Shown piece after piece: positions 34,693 through 44,201 of a stretch of 64,000 nt of DNA. Each line of letters begins with the position of its first letter. Positions within the stretch are counted from its first letter, which is position 1. The DNA is from Streptomyces halobius (lineage in GTDB: Bacteria; Actinomycetota; Actinomycetes; Streptomycetales; Streptomycetaceae), in the NCBI RefSeq assembly GCF_023277745.1, contig NZ_CP086322.1, forward strand, positions 868,001 to 932,000. Reading direction: 5' to 3'. A model generated the notes under the pieces. It worked only from the letters and a program-made list of their open reading frames with translations, was not told where the DNA came from and did no database searches. Position numbers and translations under genes: made by a program.

Positions 34693-36241
34693 CTACTCCC
34701 CATCGGGGTCCGGTACGTCGCGTTGTTCGAGGGGGCGGGTGGCCGGGCCGTGCAGGACCGAGCCGTCCGTCGCGAAGCGGGATCCGTGGCAGGGGCATTC
34801 CCAGACCCGCTCGGCGTCGTTGAACTGCACCAGGCACCCCAGGTTGGTACAGCGCGCGGACAGTGCCGCGGTGTGTCCTTGCTCGTCGCGGTAGACCGCG
34901 CACCGTTTGCCGTGCAGGCGTACGACGGCTCCGCTGCCGGGCGGGACGTCGGCCACGGAGTCGACGTGGCTGGTGTGCAGGCGGTCGCCGACGAAGTGTT
35001 TGGCGACGGTGACCTGGAATTGCGCGAGGTGCCCCGCCTCACGGACCGGTGGCAGCCTGCGCGGGTCGTACAGGCCGGTCCAGGCCGGCCGCGGCCCGCC
35101 AGTGATATGGGCGGTGAGCAGACCGGCGGCCATCAGGCCGTTGCTCATGCCCCAGCCGCCGAAGCCGGTGGCCACATAGACGTGTTGGGACCCTGGGTGG
35201 GCGTGGCCGACATAAGGCAGATGGTCGCTGGAGTCGTTGTCCTGTGCTGCCCAGTGATAGGTCCTGTCCGACTCCGCGAATCCCGGCATCCGTTCGCGGG
35301 CCCATGCATCGAGGTGTGCGAGGCGCTTCTGGACGCCTTCTGAGCCCGGTTCGAAGGACTCTCCCGTGACGATGAGCAGCCGTCGCTGCCCGTCGAAGGG
35401 TGCGCTGCGCACCGAGCGGATGTTGTCCTCGGGGGTCAGGTACATGCCCGTGGGGGCGGCCTCGGCCGGCACGGGTGCCGCGGTCACCAACTCCCGCCGG
35501 GGCTTGAGGCGGGTGAAGAGCAGGGCGCGGTCGAATACCGGGTAGTGCGTGGCGATAACCGCATCACGCGCCTCCACCGCGACGCCGCCCTCGGTGACCA
35601 GGCGGCAGCGGGTGCCGTCGCGCAGTCCGGTGACACGCGTGCGCTCAAAGATGCGCCCTCCGGCCCTGCTGAACCTCTCAGCCAGCGCCAGCAGGAACTT
35701 CCGCGGATGGAACTGCAACTGACGCTCCACGCGTACCGCGGCGGCCACCTCGAACGGCAGGTCGGTCTCGGTCACGAAGGACGCGTCCAGTCCTGCCCGC
35801 CGGGCGGCCTCCGCCTCCTGCCTGATCTCGTCGGTACGTCCAGGATCTTGTACATAGGTGAAGGCGGAGGACCGCTCCAGGTCGGCGTCGATGCCCAGTT
35901 CGGCGCACAGGGCCGCCGTGTGCTCGACCGCGTCCAGCTGGGAGAGTGCGTACAGCTGTGCGCTGTCGATGCCGTGTTCCTTCTCCAGCTGTGCGTAACG
36001 CAGTCCGTGCAGTGCCGTCACTTTGGCGGTGGTGTAGCCGCTCACACCGGCGGCGATCCGGTCGGCGTCCAGGAGGATGACGTCCAGGCCCGCCGCCGTA
36101 GTTCCCATGCGGTGCATAGGCCGACGATGCCGCCGCCGATGACTGCGACATCCGCGGTCAGGTCCGTGCCGGGCGGTGGATAGTCCGTGCCGGGCAGGTG
36201 GCCATCCAGTACGACTCATCGATCGGATGCTGCGTACTCAT
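34693..36241 (-). pseudogene. FAD-dependent oxidoreductase with C-terminal Rieske domain; N-terminal frameshifts
   Basis: From ATG 36241 the N terminus (MSTQHPIDESYWMAT) and Rossmann loop (VAVIGGGIVGLCTAWEL) sit in two other frames. After indels near 36180 and 36090 the long main frame begins (LDVILLDADRIAAGVSGYTTAKVTALHG) and runs to 34693: DAAO-like FAD domain to about residue 370, then a Rieske domain. The second cluster motif CPCH is intact, but the first reads CTNLGC where CTHLGC is expected, so the His ligand is Asn. Without base corrections the FAD site is disrupted. Confidence 0.75.
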
Positions 36242-36515
36242 GTCTCCTCGCTTTCCGCGCCGGCCGGTACGCCGAGCGGCAGGGGGCGGCGGTTACGAGG
36301 CTACGCCCAGGCCCGGCCGGACGCTGGGTCTGCGGAAGCCCGCAGAATCGGGTGCACGTACGCCGTCCAGGCGCACCGTCGCCGAAAGGGATACCCGCGC
36401 ACCCACGCTCTGCACCAGCGCCCGCAGCTGCGGGAGGCTCTCGCACGTGAACGGGACGGCTGGTTCTCCTCGATCTGTATGGACAGAATCACGACCCAAG
36501 CCTGTGGGATGCGCC

Positions 36516-37049
36516 CTACACCTTCGACCCCGGACCGTGGGCCGTGAACCCGGACGGGACGAGTTGGTCCCCCAGGGCGGCGGAGAGGCATCCGACCAGA
36601 TCCCGGGCCGTGTGCCGCACCTCGTCGTCTGGGTGTTCTGGAAGCGGGATGCCTGCCCAACGGCAGACGGCCCGGGTGCGGAGGACACTCACCTCGTCGA
36701 ACAGAGTCAGCGGCGAGGGGGCTGCCCATGCCTTGCGCGAGTGCTCCCACTCCTGGGTGACGTGTTCGGCCAGGGCGGATACGCCGGAGGCGTCCTTGAG
36801 GAGCGATACGAAGAGGCCCTTGCGATGACGGTGGGTCTCGCCATCGAGCGTGTGTACCGCTCCCTTGCCGAAGAGTGTGCTGAGGACGGGCCCGGGCAAA
36901 GCCGATCGACGGTGTACATGGTTCTCGTCGTAGAAGAACCCGACGGCAGCGGGGCCCCGCAGAGCTATGGCGGGCTTGCCCAGGAGCCGTGCGCGGACGG
37001 CGCCTGGCTCCTCACGGCGGGCCAAGTCGGGGAACGCCCCCAACGTCAC
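36516..37049 (-). pseudogene. Cytochrome P450 (CYP152-like fatty-acid peroxygenase) N-terminal half
   Basis: About 165 residues match the P450 N terminus of the peroxygenase-like group: GAFPDLARREEPGAVRARLLGKPAIALRGPAAVGFFYDENH, SALPGPVLSTLFGKGAVHTLDGETHRHRKGLFVSLL, LFDEVSVLRTRAVCRWAGIPLPEHPDDEVRHTARDL. The I-helix and the haem-Cys region are absent; the frame ends at 36516 in unrelated sequence. With oleate hydratase 30 kb away it hints at a former fatty-acid modification theme, but the two are not linked. Confidence 0.7.
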
Positions 37050-37099
37050 CTCGAACTGATTGCCCTACACAAGCAATGATATTGGGTATAAGGAGGCAC

Positions 37100-38635
37100 A
37101 TGGATGAACAACCGACGAGGCACCCCGTCCGCACGCTGCTCAGGACCCTGGACCACGCCGTCTTCCGCCGCGTGGGCGAGCGTTCCTGGCCGATGGCCGA
37201 GCCGGTGCTTCCGCGTCTGAGCCGGAGCGCCAACCACGGGCTGCTGTGGGGTGGTGTCGCCGTAGGGATGTGGGCCCTGGGCGGTACGCGGGGGCGGCGG
37301 GCAGCCGTGCGCGGAGTCGCGTCGCTCGCGCTGGTCTCGGCCACCGTCAACACTTTGGGCAAGGGTGCGGTGCGCCGGAAGCGGCCCGTGCTCGACGCGG
37401 TGCCGGTCGTACGCCATCTGCCCCGCCAGCCTGTCACCAGCTCGTTCCCGTCTGGGCATGCCGCGTCCGCGGTGGCGTTCACCGTCGGCGTGGCCCTCGA
37501 GTCCCGTGGCTGGGGCGCGGCCCTGGCGCCCGTGGCCGCGTCGGTGGCCTTCTCCCGTATCTATACCGGCGTGCACTACCCCAGCGATGTCCTGGTCGGT
37601 TCGGCTCTCGGTGTGGGCGCCGCCTTCGCCGTGCGCGGCTTGGTGCCCTCGCGCGCGCAGCTACCGCCGCCGGCCCGACCTCGCACGGACGCGCCTGCGC
37701 TGCCCGACGGTGACGGCCTGTACGTGGTGGTCAACCCGTCCTCCGGGGCCCAGCCGCAACTCATGGACTCTGTAAGGCAGTTGAAGTCCGAGTTGCCCCG
37801 CGCTGAGATCATCGTCCACGAGGAGGGAGGCGGACCGCTGCCCAAGGTGATCTCCGATGCCGCACGCGAAGCAGCGCGCCGGGGCGGTGCCCTCGGTGTG
37901 TGCGGCGGCGACGGCACCATCAACGCGGCCGTGGCTCCCGCCCTGCAGTTCCAGGTGCCGCTCGTGGTCCTGCCCAGTGGCACCTTCAACCACTTCGCCG
38001 CCGACCTCGGCACCGAGACAGTGGCCGCCGCCTGCGCCGCGGTCGCGAACGGCAGCGCGGTCCGCGTCGACGTCGGCCGGATCACCCCCTTGGCCGCCAG
38101 ATCGGCAGAGCCGACCTACTTCCTGAACACCTTCAGCCTCGGCTCGTACCCTGATCTCATACGCCTCAGGGAACACTGGTCGCCGAAGATCGGCGACCCG
38201 GCCGCCACCCTCCTCGGCGTCGCGAAGATCCTGCACACCGCACATCCCTTGAAGGCCGTCGTCAACGGCCGCCGTCGCGCGATGTGGCTGCTTTTCGCGG
38301 GCAACGGCGCCTACCGCAACCTGGGCATCGCCCCGGTACGTCGCCACGATCTCACCGATGGCCTCCTCGACGTACGCATCGCCCACGGCGGCCGCTTCGC
38401 GCGCACCCGTCTGCTCGCCACGGTACTGGCCGGGGGAGTGGCCAGGACCCGCCTGTACGCTGCGGCGCACTCGCGGCAGCTGCTCATTTCCGGACTGCCG
38501 GAAGGTGCACGGATGGCATACGACGGGGAAGTCGTCGAAGCGCCCACCGCGTTCCAGGTCGACAAGCTCCAGGAGGCACTGACCGTGTACCGGCCGCTGG
38601 AGGAACGGCCGCGTGCTCGACCGATGAGCGGTTGA
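37100..38635 (+). CDS. PAP2 phosphatase - diacylglycerol kinase fusion
   Basis: The 511-aa protein joins a PAP2 phosphatase (residues 20-195: GKGAVRRKRP, SFPSGHAAS, SRIYTGVHYPSDVLVG, the three catalytic motifs) to a DAGK-like domain (about 215-505: VVNPSSGAQ, GGDGTINAA, LPSGTFNHFA). The first half dephosphorylates lipid phosphates and the second phosphorylates lipids, so it may interconvert phosphatidate-type lipids at the membrane. AAGGAGG lies 5 bases upstream of the ATG. Intact. Such fusions are known in actinobacteria. No operon partner. Confidence 0.9.
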   Translation: MDEQPTRHPVRTLLRTLDHAVFRRVGERSWPMAEPVLPRLSRSANHGLLWGGVAVGMWALGGTRGRRAAVRGVASLALVSATVNTLGKGAVRRKRPVLDAVPVVRHLPRQPVTSSFPSGHAASAVAFTVGVALESRGWGAALAPVAASVAFSRIYTGVHYPSDVLVGSALGVGAAFAVRGLVPSRAQLPPPARPRTDAPALPDGDGLYVVVNPSSGAQPQLMDSVRQLKSELPRAEIIVHEEGGGPLPKVISDAAREAARRGGALGVCGGDGTINAAVAPALQFQVPLVVLPSGTFNHFAADLGTETVAAACAAVANGSAVRVDVGRITPLAARSAEPTYFLNTFSLGSYPDLIRLREHWSPKIGDPAATLLGVAKILHTAHPLKAVVNGRRRAMWLLFAGNGAYRNLGIAPVRRHDLTDGLLDVRIAHGGRFARTRLLATVLAGGVARTRLYAAAHSRQLLISGLPEGARMAYDGEVVEAPTAFQVDKLQEALTVYRPLEERPRARPMSG

Positions 38636-38768
38636 CTGCGGACGGGTGAACCCGGGGAGGTGCGTTGCGGAGACAGGTCCGGTCTCGCTCGAACTGCAAC
38701 ACCCCATCATTCACGCTTGCTGGTGATCGCCATATGGCGAAGTAGGTGCCGCGGGCGTCGAAGAGGCG

Positions 38769-39077
38769 TTGCCGGCTCTCGCCGAGGAGGTGTCCCGCCC
38801 ACCTCCTCGCCGTCGGGCAGATCGAGACCGCCGAGGGCTGGGGGCCGAGGAGCGGGAGCGGTCGATCACAGACATCGAGCAGGCGCTCCGGGCCGGCCAG
38901 GCCGACGGGGAGTTTCGGCGGTTCTCGCCTCGCCTGATGGCGGTGACGCTGCTGGCTGCACTCGAAGCCGTGCCCGCCGAGCTGCAGGCCAGTCCCGGCA
39001 CCGACGTCGATGCCTACGCGGACGAACTCGCTACGGCCTTCGCGCACGCCGTACGGCAGGCCACCGAGCCTACGTAG
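38769..39077 (+). pseudogene. TetR-family regulator C-terminal remnant
   Basis: About 100 residues (ITDIEQALRAGQADGEFRRFSPRLMAVTLLAALEAVPAELQ...DELATAFAHAVRQ) match the helical ligand-binding half of TetR-type regulators. The HTH half is missing, and upstream text (38660-38768) shows only frame-shifted scraps. Non-functional. Confidence 0.55.
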
Positions 39078-39258
39078 CACGCGGCCTGGGCCCAGCCATA
39101 AAGTGGTTCCCGCCCAGCCCGGATGCACGGCCGCGCAGTTCTAGGGATGTCCTGCGCTCCTGGCCAGAAGACGGAAGCGCGACCGCCGACTGTCTCCCAA
39201 GCGTCGACCGGACCGACGACCACACAAACCCGAACTACCACCTAGCTAGGGATCCTTG

Positions 39259-40272
39259 ATGCCCGCAATACCTGCTCCTGCCGCCCTGCCGCGGTCCCGA
39301 CGCCGCTGGGCGGCGGTGGCCGGCCTGCTGGTGCTGTCCCCGATCAGCGCGGAGTACCTCATCGGCTACGGCGAAAGCACGAACCGGCCGCTGGAGCTGC
39401 TGGCGGGCCTGCTCATCCTCGCCCCGCTTTACGGCACCGTCGCGGTGCTCATCCGTGAGATCACTCGCCGGACCGGACGCGGCTGGCCGACGATCCTGCT
39501 GCTGAGCGCCGCCTTCGGGGTGATCCAGGCGGGCTTGATCGATCAGAGCCTGTTCCACCACGAGGTCGACGCCGGTGATCCCGACTGGGCGACCGAGCCG
39601 CAGCACACCCTCATCCCCGGCCTGGGGGTCGACGCATCGAACCTGCTGAACTATGTCGGGGGCCATGTGATCTGGAGCTTCGCGGCTCCGATCGCGGTGG
39701 TCGAATCCTGCGCTGCGCGCATCGCGGACCGCCGGTGGCTGGGCCCGGCCGGCATCGGCGTGATGGTGGTGCTGTGGGCGCTGGGTGCCGTACTCGTCTT
39801 CAGTGACGCGGCATCCGACTCCACCGCCGGCCCGGCGCAGCTGAGCGGCGCCGCCGTGGTCGCCGTCGCCTTGATCGTCGCCGCATTCACCGTCCGACCC
39901 ACCAGCGGCCGGTCGTCGGCGAAGGCGCCGTCGTGGTGGCTGGGCGGCGGTGTCACCGGCGTCGCTTGGTGCGCCAGTCAGCTGCTGCCGGCAACCTGGG
40001 TCGGTACGACGGTGAACGTCGTCGCCATGGCCGTCCTGGGCTGGCTGCTGCTGCGCTGGTCGCGCAGCCCGGGCTGGGGCCGCCGACACGTGCTGGCCGC
40101 AGCAGGCAGTGCCCTGGTCGTCCGCGCCGGGCTGTCCTTCCTGGTCGAACCGCTCGGCGGCGTCGATGGCGCGGTGAAGTACGCGGTCAACGCCGCCATG
40201 CTCGCAGGCGTCGCCGCCCTTCTCCTCCTGGCCGCCCGTCGCCTGCGCCGAGGGGAGCCGAGCACATGCTGA
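39259..40272 (+). CDS. Multi-helix membrane protein coupled to TIM-barrel gene
   Basis: The 337-aa protein has about eight hydrophobic segments (AVAGLLVLSPISAEYLIGYG, LAGLLILAPLYGTVAVLI, TILLLSAAFGVIQAGLI, IGVMVVLWALGAVLVF, GAAVVAVALIVAAF, VVAMAVLGWLLL, LVVRAGLSFLVEP, AAMLAGVAALLLLAA). A conserved loop YGESTNRPLE and IDQSLFHHEV are distinctive, but I do not recognise a named family. Its stop overlaps the start of the next gene, so they are probably translated together. CTAGCTAG sits just upstream at 39242-39249. Confidence 0.7.
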   Translation: MPAIPAPAALPRSRRRWAAVAGLLVLSPISAEYLIGYGESTNRPLELLAGLLILAPLYGTVAVLIREITRRTGRGWPTILLLSAAFGVIQAGLIDQSLFHHEVDAGDPDWATEPQHTLIPGLGVDASNLLNYVGGHVIWSFAAPIAVVESCAARIADRRWLGPAGIGVMVVLWALGAVLVFSDAASDSTAGPAQLSGAAVVAVALIVAAFTVRPTSGRSSAKAPSWWLGGGVTGVAWCASQLLPATWVGTTVNVVAMAVLGWLLLRWSRSPGWGRRHVLAAAGSALVVRAGLSFLVEPLGGVDGAVKYAVNAAMLAGVAALLLLAARRLRRGEPSTC

Positions 40273-41246
40273 CCGTCCGTGGCATCTCTTACCTGGTCGG
40301 CGAGGCGAGCACCGACGACGTACGGCGGGACTTGGAGGTCATTGCCGGGGAGCTGCACTGCAACACGGTGATGCTCATCGGCGGCGACCGGCAGCGGTTG
40401 ATCGATGCCGCCCGCATCGCCCTCGAGACCGGCCTCGACGTCCACATCCGGCCCCACGTTCCCGACCTGCCGAAGTCGAAGCTGCTTGCGCACCTGGACG
40501 CTATCGCGCAGGCGGCCGAAGAACTGCGCCGAGAACACCCGGACCGCGTGACGCTCCTGGTCGGCAGCGAGTTCTCCCACACCGCGCCCGGCATCGTCCC
40601 CGGGCCGAAGTCGTTCCTGCGCCTGAAGCTCATCCTGCGCTTCCACCCCCCGTTGCGCCGCCGGATCGACCGCCGCCTCAACAAGCTGCTCACCGCGGCC
40701 GCGGCCACCGCGCGGCGCCGCTTCCACGGACCGCTCACCTACGCCGCGGCCGGGTGGGAGCGCGTCGACTGGTCGCTGTTCGACCTGGTCGGCGTCAGCC
40801 TCTACCGCTCCGACCGCAACCAGGCCACGTACACCGACCGCCTGCGCAGCCTGGTGCGCGATCACGACAAGCCCGTCGTCATCACCGAGTTCGGCTGCGG
40901 CGCCTTCACCGGAGCCGACCGGCGAGGAGCCGGCTCCTTCCAAATCGTCAACTGGTTCGCCGCATCGCCGCACATCCGCGGCGACCACCCCCGCGACGAG
41001 GCCGTCCAGGCCCGCTACCTCGGTGAACTCATCGACCAATACGACGCCGAGGGCGTACACGGCTGCTTCGTCTTCACCTTCGCCATGCCCGACTTTCCCG
41101 ATCACAACGACCCCCAGCTGGACCTCGACAAGGCCGGCTTCGGCGTCGTCGCGGTGACCTGCGACGGCACCACCAGACCCAAGCAGGCATTCCACGAGGT
41201 CGCGCGGCGCTACGGCATGGCCGTGGGCAGTGACGGAGCGCTCTGA
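40266..41246 (+). CDS. TIM-barrel (glycoside-hydrolase-like) protein; relatives annotated abortive-infection
   Basis: The 326-aa protein has a barrel pattern with GWERVDWSLFDLVGVSLYRSDR and KPVVITEFGCGAF (a conserved Glu on a strand, as in retaining glycosidases) and a VHGCFVFTFAMPDFP segment near the end. Similar actinobacterial proteins, with MLTVRGISYxVG at the start, are often annotated abortive phage infection proteins, without experimental support known to me. ATGCTGA overlap with the membrane gene suggests coupled translation. It may act on a cell-envelope or membrane-linked glycan. Confidence 0.6.
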   Translation: MLTVRGISYLVGEASTDDVRRDLEVIAGELHCNTVMLIGGDRQRLIDAARIALETGLDVHIRPHVPDLPKSKLLAHLDAIAQAAEELRREHPDRVTLLVGSEFSHTAPGIVPGPKSFLRLKLILRFHPPLRRRIDRRLNKLLTAAAATARRRFHGPLTYAAAGWERVDWSLFDLVGVSLYRSDRNQATYTDRLRSLVRDHDKPVVITEFGCGAFTGADRRGAGSFQIVNWFAASPHIRGDHPRDEAVQARYLGELIDQYDAEGVHGCFVFTFAMPDFPDHNDPQLDLDKAGFGVVAVTCDGTTRPKQAFHEVARRYGMAVGSDGAL

Positions 41247-41274
41247 GCGCGCAGCCACAGGGATTGGCCCGGGG

Positions 41275-41295
41275 GTCCTAGCTCAGAGCTAGGAC
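41275..41295. terminator. Perfect palindrome after the TIM-barrel gene
   Basis: GTCCTAGCTC-A-GAGCTAGGAC has 10-bp arms and a single-base centre. It lies 29 bases after the stop codon. There is no U-tract, so it is either a weak terminator or a protein site; its CTAG content also fits a target or end sequence for the IS701-like remnant that follows. Confidence 0.4.
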
Positions 41296-41329
41296 TCCGC
41301 ACAATCCGCCCGAACCGTCGATTCTGTGA

Positions 41330-41572
41330 CCTGCGCGTTCTTCACCACCACGTCACCCTGGTCACCGCCGCCCACGCCTTCCTCACTGAACAGCGGCTCT
41401 CCTCAAAAGCCCGCACACCGGCCTCACGCTCCACCAGGTCCTGGACGCCCTCCAGACCCTGCTGAACTGCTGGACCGGCACCTGCACCACCTGCCGCCCC
41501 CTGCCCAGACGATCAGGCAGACGCCGCCCGCCAAGACCCACACCGACCTAACGGAGCCCTACTACTAGCTAG
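41330..41572 (+). pseudogene. IS701-family transposase C-terminal remnant and right end
   Basis: Frame-shifted segments LHHHVTLVTAAHAFLTEQRL and GLTLHQVLDALQTLLNCWTGTCTTC match the C terminus of IS701-like transposases. The sequence ends ...CCTAACGGAGCCCTACTACTAG, the inverse of an IS701-type end (AGTAGGGCT), bordered by CTAGCTAG at 41565-41572. The bulk of the element is missing. It pairs by type, but not by sequence continuity, with the 5' piece at 24.5 kb. Confidence 0.6.
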
Positions 41573-41730
41573 GGGGCGTACGCCAGGCGCACATCACAGT
41601 GAACAATGCGCCAATTGCCTGTAAATGGAAAATGCTTGACCGTGACTTGACCTCCAGCTTTAAGGTAATCTCCAGGCAAAGAGGCGTTCGCAGTAGCAAG
41701 TGCATTGCACTTATCGCGCTGACGCAGGTG
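41569..41730 (-). pseudogene. Unidentified C-terminal fragment
   Basis: About 50 codons (DKCNALATANASLPGDYLKAGGQV..HFPFTGNWRIVHCDVRLAY) read as the end of a small, possibly secreted, two-Cys domain, with base composition lower in GC than the surroundings. No start or signal peptide remains. Its stop is formed by the CTAG next to the IS701 end. Family not recognised. Confidence 0.3.
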
Positions 41731-42070
41731 GCACGCATGTGGTCTGGCCAACGGCCACGTTGCTCGGGGGGAGATGTACTGATGGAGCGGCGACGGATTC
41801 CCTGCGATTCCGGCCACTGGTCGGCATGGCCCCTCCCGGACCACAGACGTTCCTGCTCCTGCCGCCGTGCGGTGGCTGACGGCTCCGCGCTGTAGGCGCG
41901 GGCGCCATCCCGCTCGGATCACCTCTTCGCGTCGACGACGCACAAGCACACCGGCTGTTCCCGTTCTTCGGGCACACCGGTACGCCACCCATCGACTGAT
42001 AACCCATCGACTGATGACCTGAGCACACCGCGCTCGCGAGCACCGCTTGGGGCGCAGGAGAAAGGCCACC
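41731..42070. other. Leader region of the carbonic anhydrase gene
   Basis: No gene supported. It contains a tandem repeat (CCATCGACTGATAACCCATCGACTGATGAC, about 41989-42018) and should hold the promoter for the carbonic anhydrase/SulP pair. Confidence 0.4.
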
Positions 42071-42664
42071 ATGAAGTCCCTGGTTGACAACGCACGTTCC
42101 TTCTCGACGCACGTGGCCGAGCGTGCTGAGGAGTTCCGCACCCTTGAGGCCGGGCAGAGCCCCGAGGTCCTCTTCATCACCTGTTCCGACTCGCGCGTGG
42201 TGCCGGCCCTCATCACCGGCGCCCGGCCGGGCGAACTGTTCGAGCTGCGGACAGCGGGCAACATCGTTCCCGAGTACAGCAGCGACCACCCCTCCAGTGA
42301 AACGGCCACCATCGAATACGCAGTGCGGGTGCTGGGCGTCCGCGACGTCATCGTGTGCGGCCACTCCCACTGCGGCGCGGTCAACGCCCTGGTAAGCGGG
42401 GACGACCTCTCCGCCATCCCGGCCGTACAGGGCTGGCTGGAGCGCGCAGCCTCCCGGCCCGAGACGACAACACCCTCTTCCCCGGACCTCGCTGAGGCAG
42501 TCCAGCGCCACGCGGTCGCCCAGCTGGAGCGGCTGCACACCCACCCCTGCATCGCGGAACGCGTCGAGGCGGGCACCTTGGCGGTGCACGCCTGGTACTA
42601 CGAGGTGCACACCGGAGCAGTGAAGCAGTACGGGCCGGACGACCAGTCTTTCCGGCCGCTGTGA
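42071..42664 (+). CDS. Beta-carbonic anhydrase
   Basis: The 197-aa enzyme shows the zinc-site motifs CSDSRV (about residues 38-43) and HSHCGAVNAL (His and Cys ligands, about 97-100), plus AGNIVPEYSS. It interconverts CO2 and bicarbonate. It starts at ATG 42071, preceded by AGGAGAAAGG. It is followed after 73 bases by a SulP-type transporter on the same strand, so the pair probably supplies bicarbonate for carboxylation or pH control. Intact. Confidence 0.9.
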   Translation: MKSLVDNARSFSTHVAERAEEFRTLEAGQSPEVLFITCSDSRVVPALITGARPGELFELRTAGNIVPEYSSDHPSSETATIEYAVRVLGVRDVIVCGHSHCGAVNALVSGDDLSAIPAVQGWLERAASRPETTTPSSPDLAEAVQRHAVAQLERLHTHPCIAERVEAGTLAVHAWYYEVHTGAVKQYGPDDQSFRPL

Positions 42665-42737
42665 CCCGCATCCGCCCGCCTCACGGGCCGCCGAGTACCT
42701 CTTCCCTTCCGCTTCCGCTGTGCGAGGAACTCCACTG

Positions 42738-44201
42738 ATGCTCTCCACCCTCAAAAAGCCCGCCCATCTGCGGCGTGATGTCCTGGCCTCCCTCGTCGTC
42801 TTCCTGGTCGCCCTGCCCTTGTGCGTGGGAATCGCCGTAGCCTCCGGAGTGCCCGCCGAACTCGGCCTGATCACCGGTATTGTCGGCGGCCTGGTCGTCG
42901 GCTTCCTGCCCGGCAGCAGCCTCCAGGTCAGCGGCCCGGCCGCCGGGTTGACCGTCCTGGTCTTCGAGGCCGTCCAGGAATTCGGCCTCGGCGTTCTGGG
43001 AGCCATCGTCCTGCTCGCCGGCCTGGTCCAACTCGTTCTGGGAGCCCTGCGGTTCGGCCGCTTCTTCCGCGCGATCACGATCGCCGTCGTCCAGGGCATG
43101 CTCGCCGGCATCGGCCTCGTTCTGATCTTCGGCCAGCTCTACACCATGGCCGACGTCAAGCAGCCCCGCTCCGGACTCGACAAGATCGCGGGACTGCCGC
43201 ACCTGGCCACCGAGATCGCCACCTCCAGCGCAGCCCTGACCGCGTTCGCCATCGGGGCAGCCACCATCGCCGTGCTCGTCCTGTGGAAGAAACTCCCCGC
43301 TCAGGTCCAGACGGTGCCCGCGCCGCTGGCCGCGGTCGCCCTGGTCACAGCCGTTACAGCCGTGGCCGGCTGGTCCGTCCCCCGCGTCGAAGTCCAAGGG
43401 CTGCTGTCGGCTGTCCAGCCGCCGGGGATGTCCGACTTCGCTTCGCTGGGCAGCCTGGCCGCCCTGGGCACGGTAATCGCCTTCGCTCTCATCGCCTCGG
43501 CCGAGAGCCTCTTCAGCGCCGCCGCCGTCGACCGCATGCACGACGGCCCACGCACCGACTACGACAAGGAACTGATGGCCCAGGGCGTGGGCAACACCGT
43601 CTGCGGCGTCCTCGGCGCCCTGCCGCTGACGGCTGTCATCGTGCGCAGCTCCGCGAACGTCCAGGCCGGGGCCAAGACGAAGCTGTCCCGCATCCTGCAC
43701 GGTCTGTGGTTGGTGCTGTTCGCCGCCCTCGTGCCGACCGCGATCGGCATCATTCCCCTGGCCGCGCTCGCGGGGGTCCTCGTCCACGCCGGCTGCAAAC
43801 TCGTCCCCGTCAAGGACCTTGTGCCCCTGTGGCGCGAGCACCGCGGCGAAGCCGTCGTCCTGGCCGTCACCGCGATCGCCATCATCACCACCAACCTGTT
43901 CGAAGGCGTCCTCCTCGGCATCGTCCTCGCCGTGGTCAAATGCGCCTGGGAAACCTCCCACCTCCACCTCGACGTCCATGAGACGACCGACGGCCGACTC
44001 CTCGTCACCCTCACCGGGTCCGCCACCTTCCTCCGGCTGCCCCGCATGCTCGAAACCCTCGAAGCGCTCCCCCACGACCGGCCCGTCGAACTCGACCTCT
44101 CCGAGGTGCGCCACCTCGACCACGCCTGCCGCATCACACTGGAGAACTGGGCACAACAACGAGGAACCACAACCACCATCAAGGCGCTCGCGAAAGCCTG
44201 A
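42738..44201 (+). CDS. SulP-family transporter with STAS domain
   Basis: The 487-aa membrane protein has the SulP signature start LVVFLVALPLCVGIAVASGVPAELGLITGIVGG, about ten hydrophobic segments, and SADES-like (ASAESLFSAAAVDRMH) and TAVIVRSSANVQAGAKTKLS regions. A short STAS domain closes it (about residues 420-487: LLVTLTGSATFLRLPRMLETLEAL..VELDLSEVRHLDHACRITLENW). Next to a carbonic anhydrase gene the likely substrate is bicarbonate; sulfate is the alternative. GAGGAA lies 10 bases upstream. A GTG at 42720 is possible. Confidence 0.85.
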   Translation: MLSTLKKPAHLRRDVLASLVVFLVALPLCVGIAVASGVPAELGLITGIVGGLVVGFLPGSSLQVSGPAAGLTVLVFEAVQEFGLGVLGAIVLLAGLVQLVLGALRFGRFFRAITIAVVQGMLAGIGLVLIFGQLYTMADVKQPRSGLDKIAGLPHLATEIATSSAALTAFAIGAATIAVLVLWKKLPAQVQTVPAPLAAVALVTAVTAVAGWSVPRVEVQGLLSAVQPPGMSDFASLGSLAALGTVIAFALIASAESLFSAAAVDRMHDGPRTDYDKELMAQGVGNTVCGVLGALPLTAVIVRSSANVQAGAKTKLSRILHGLWLVLFAALVPTAIGIIPLAALAGVLVHAGCKLVPVKDLVPLWREHRGEAVVLAVTAIAIITTNLFEGVLLGIVLAVVKCAWETSHLHLDVHETTDGRLLVTLTGSATFLRLPRMLETLEALPHDRPVELDLSEVRHLDHACRITLENWAQQRGTTTTIKALAKA

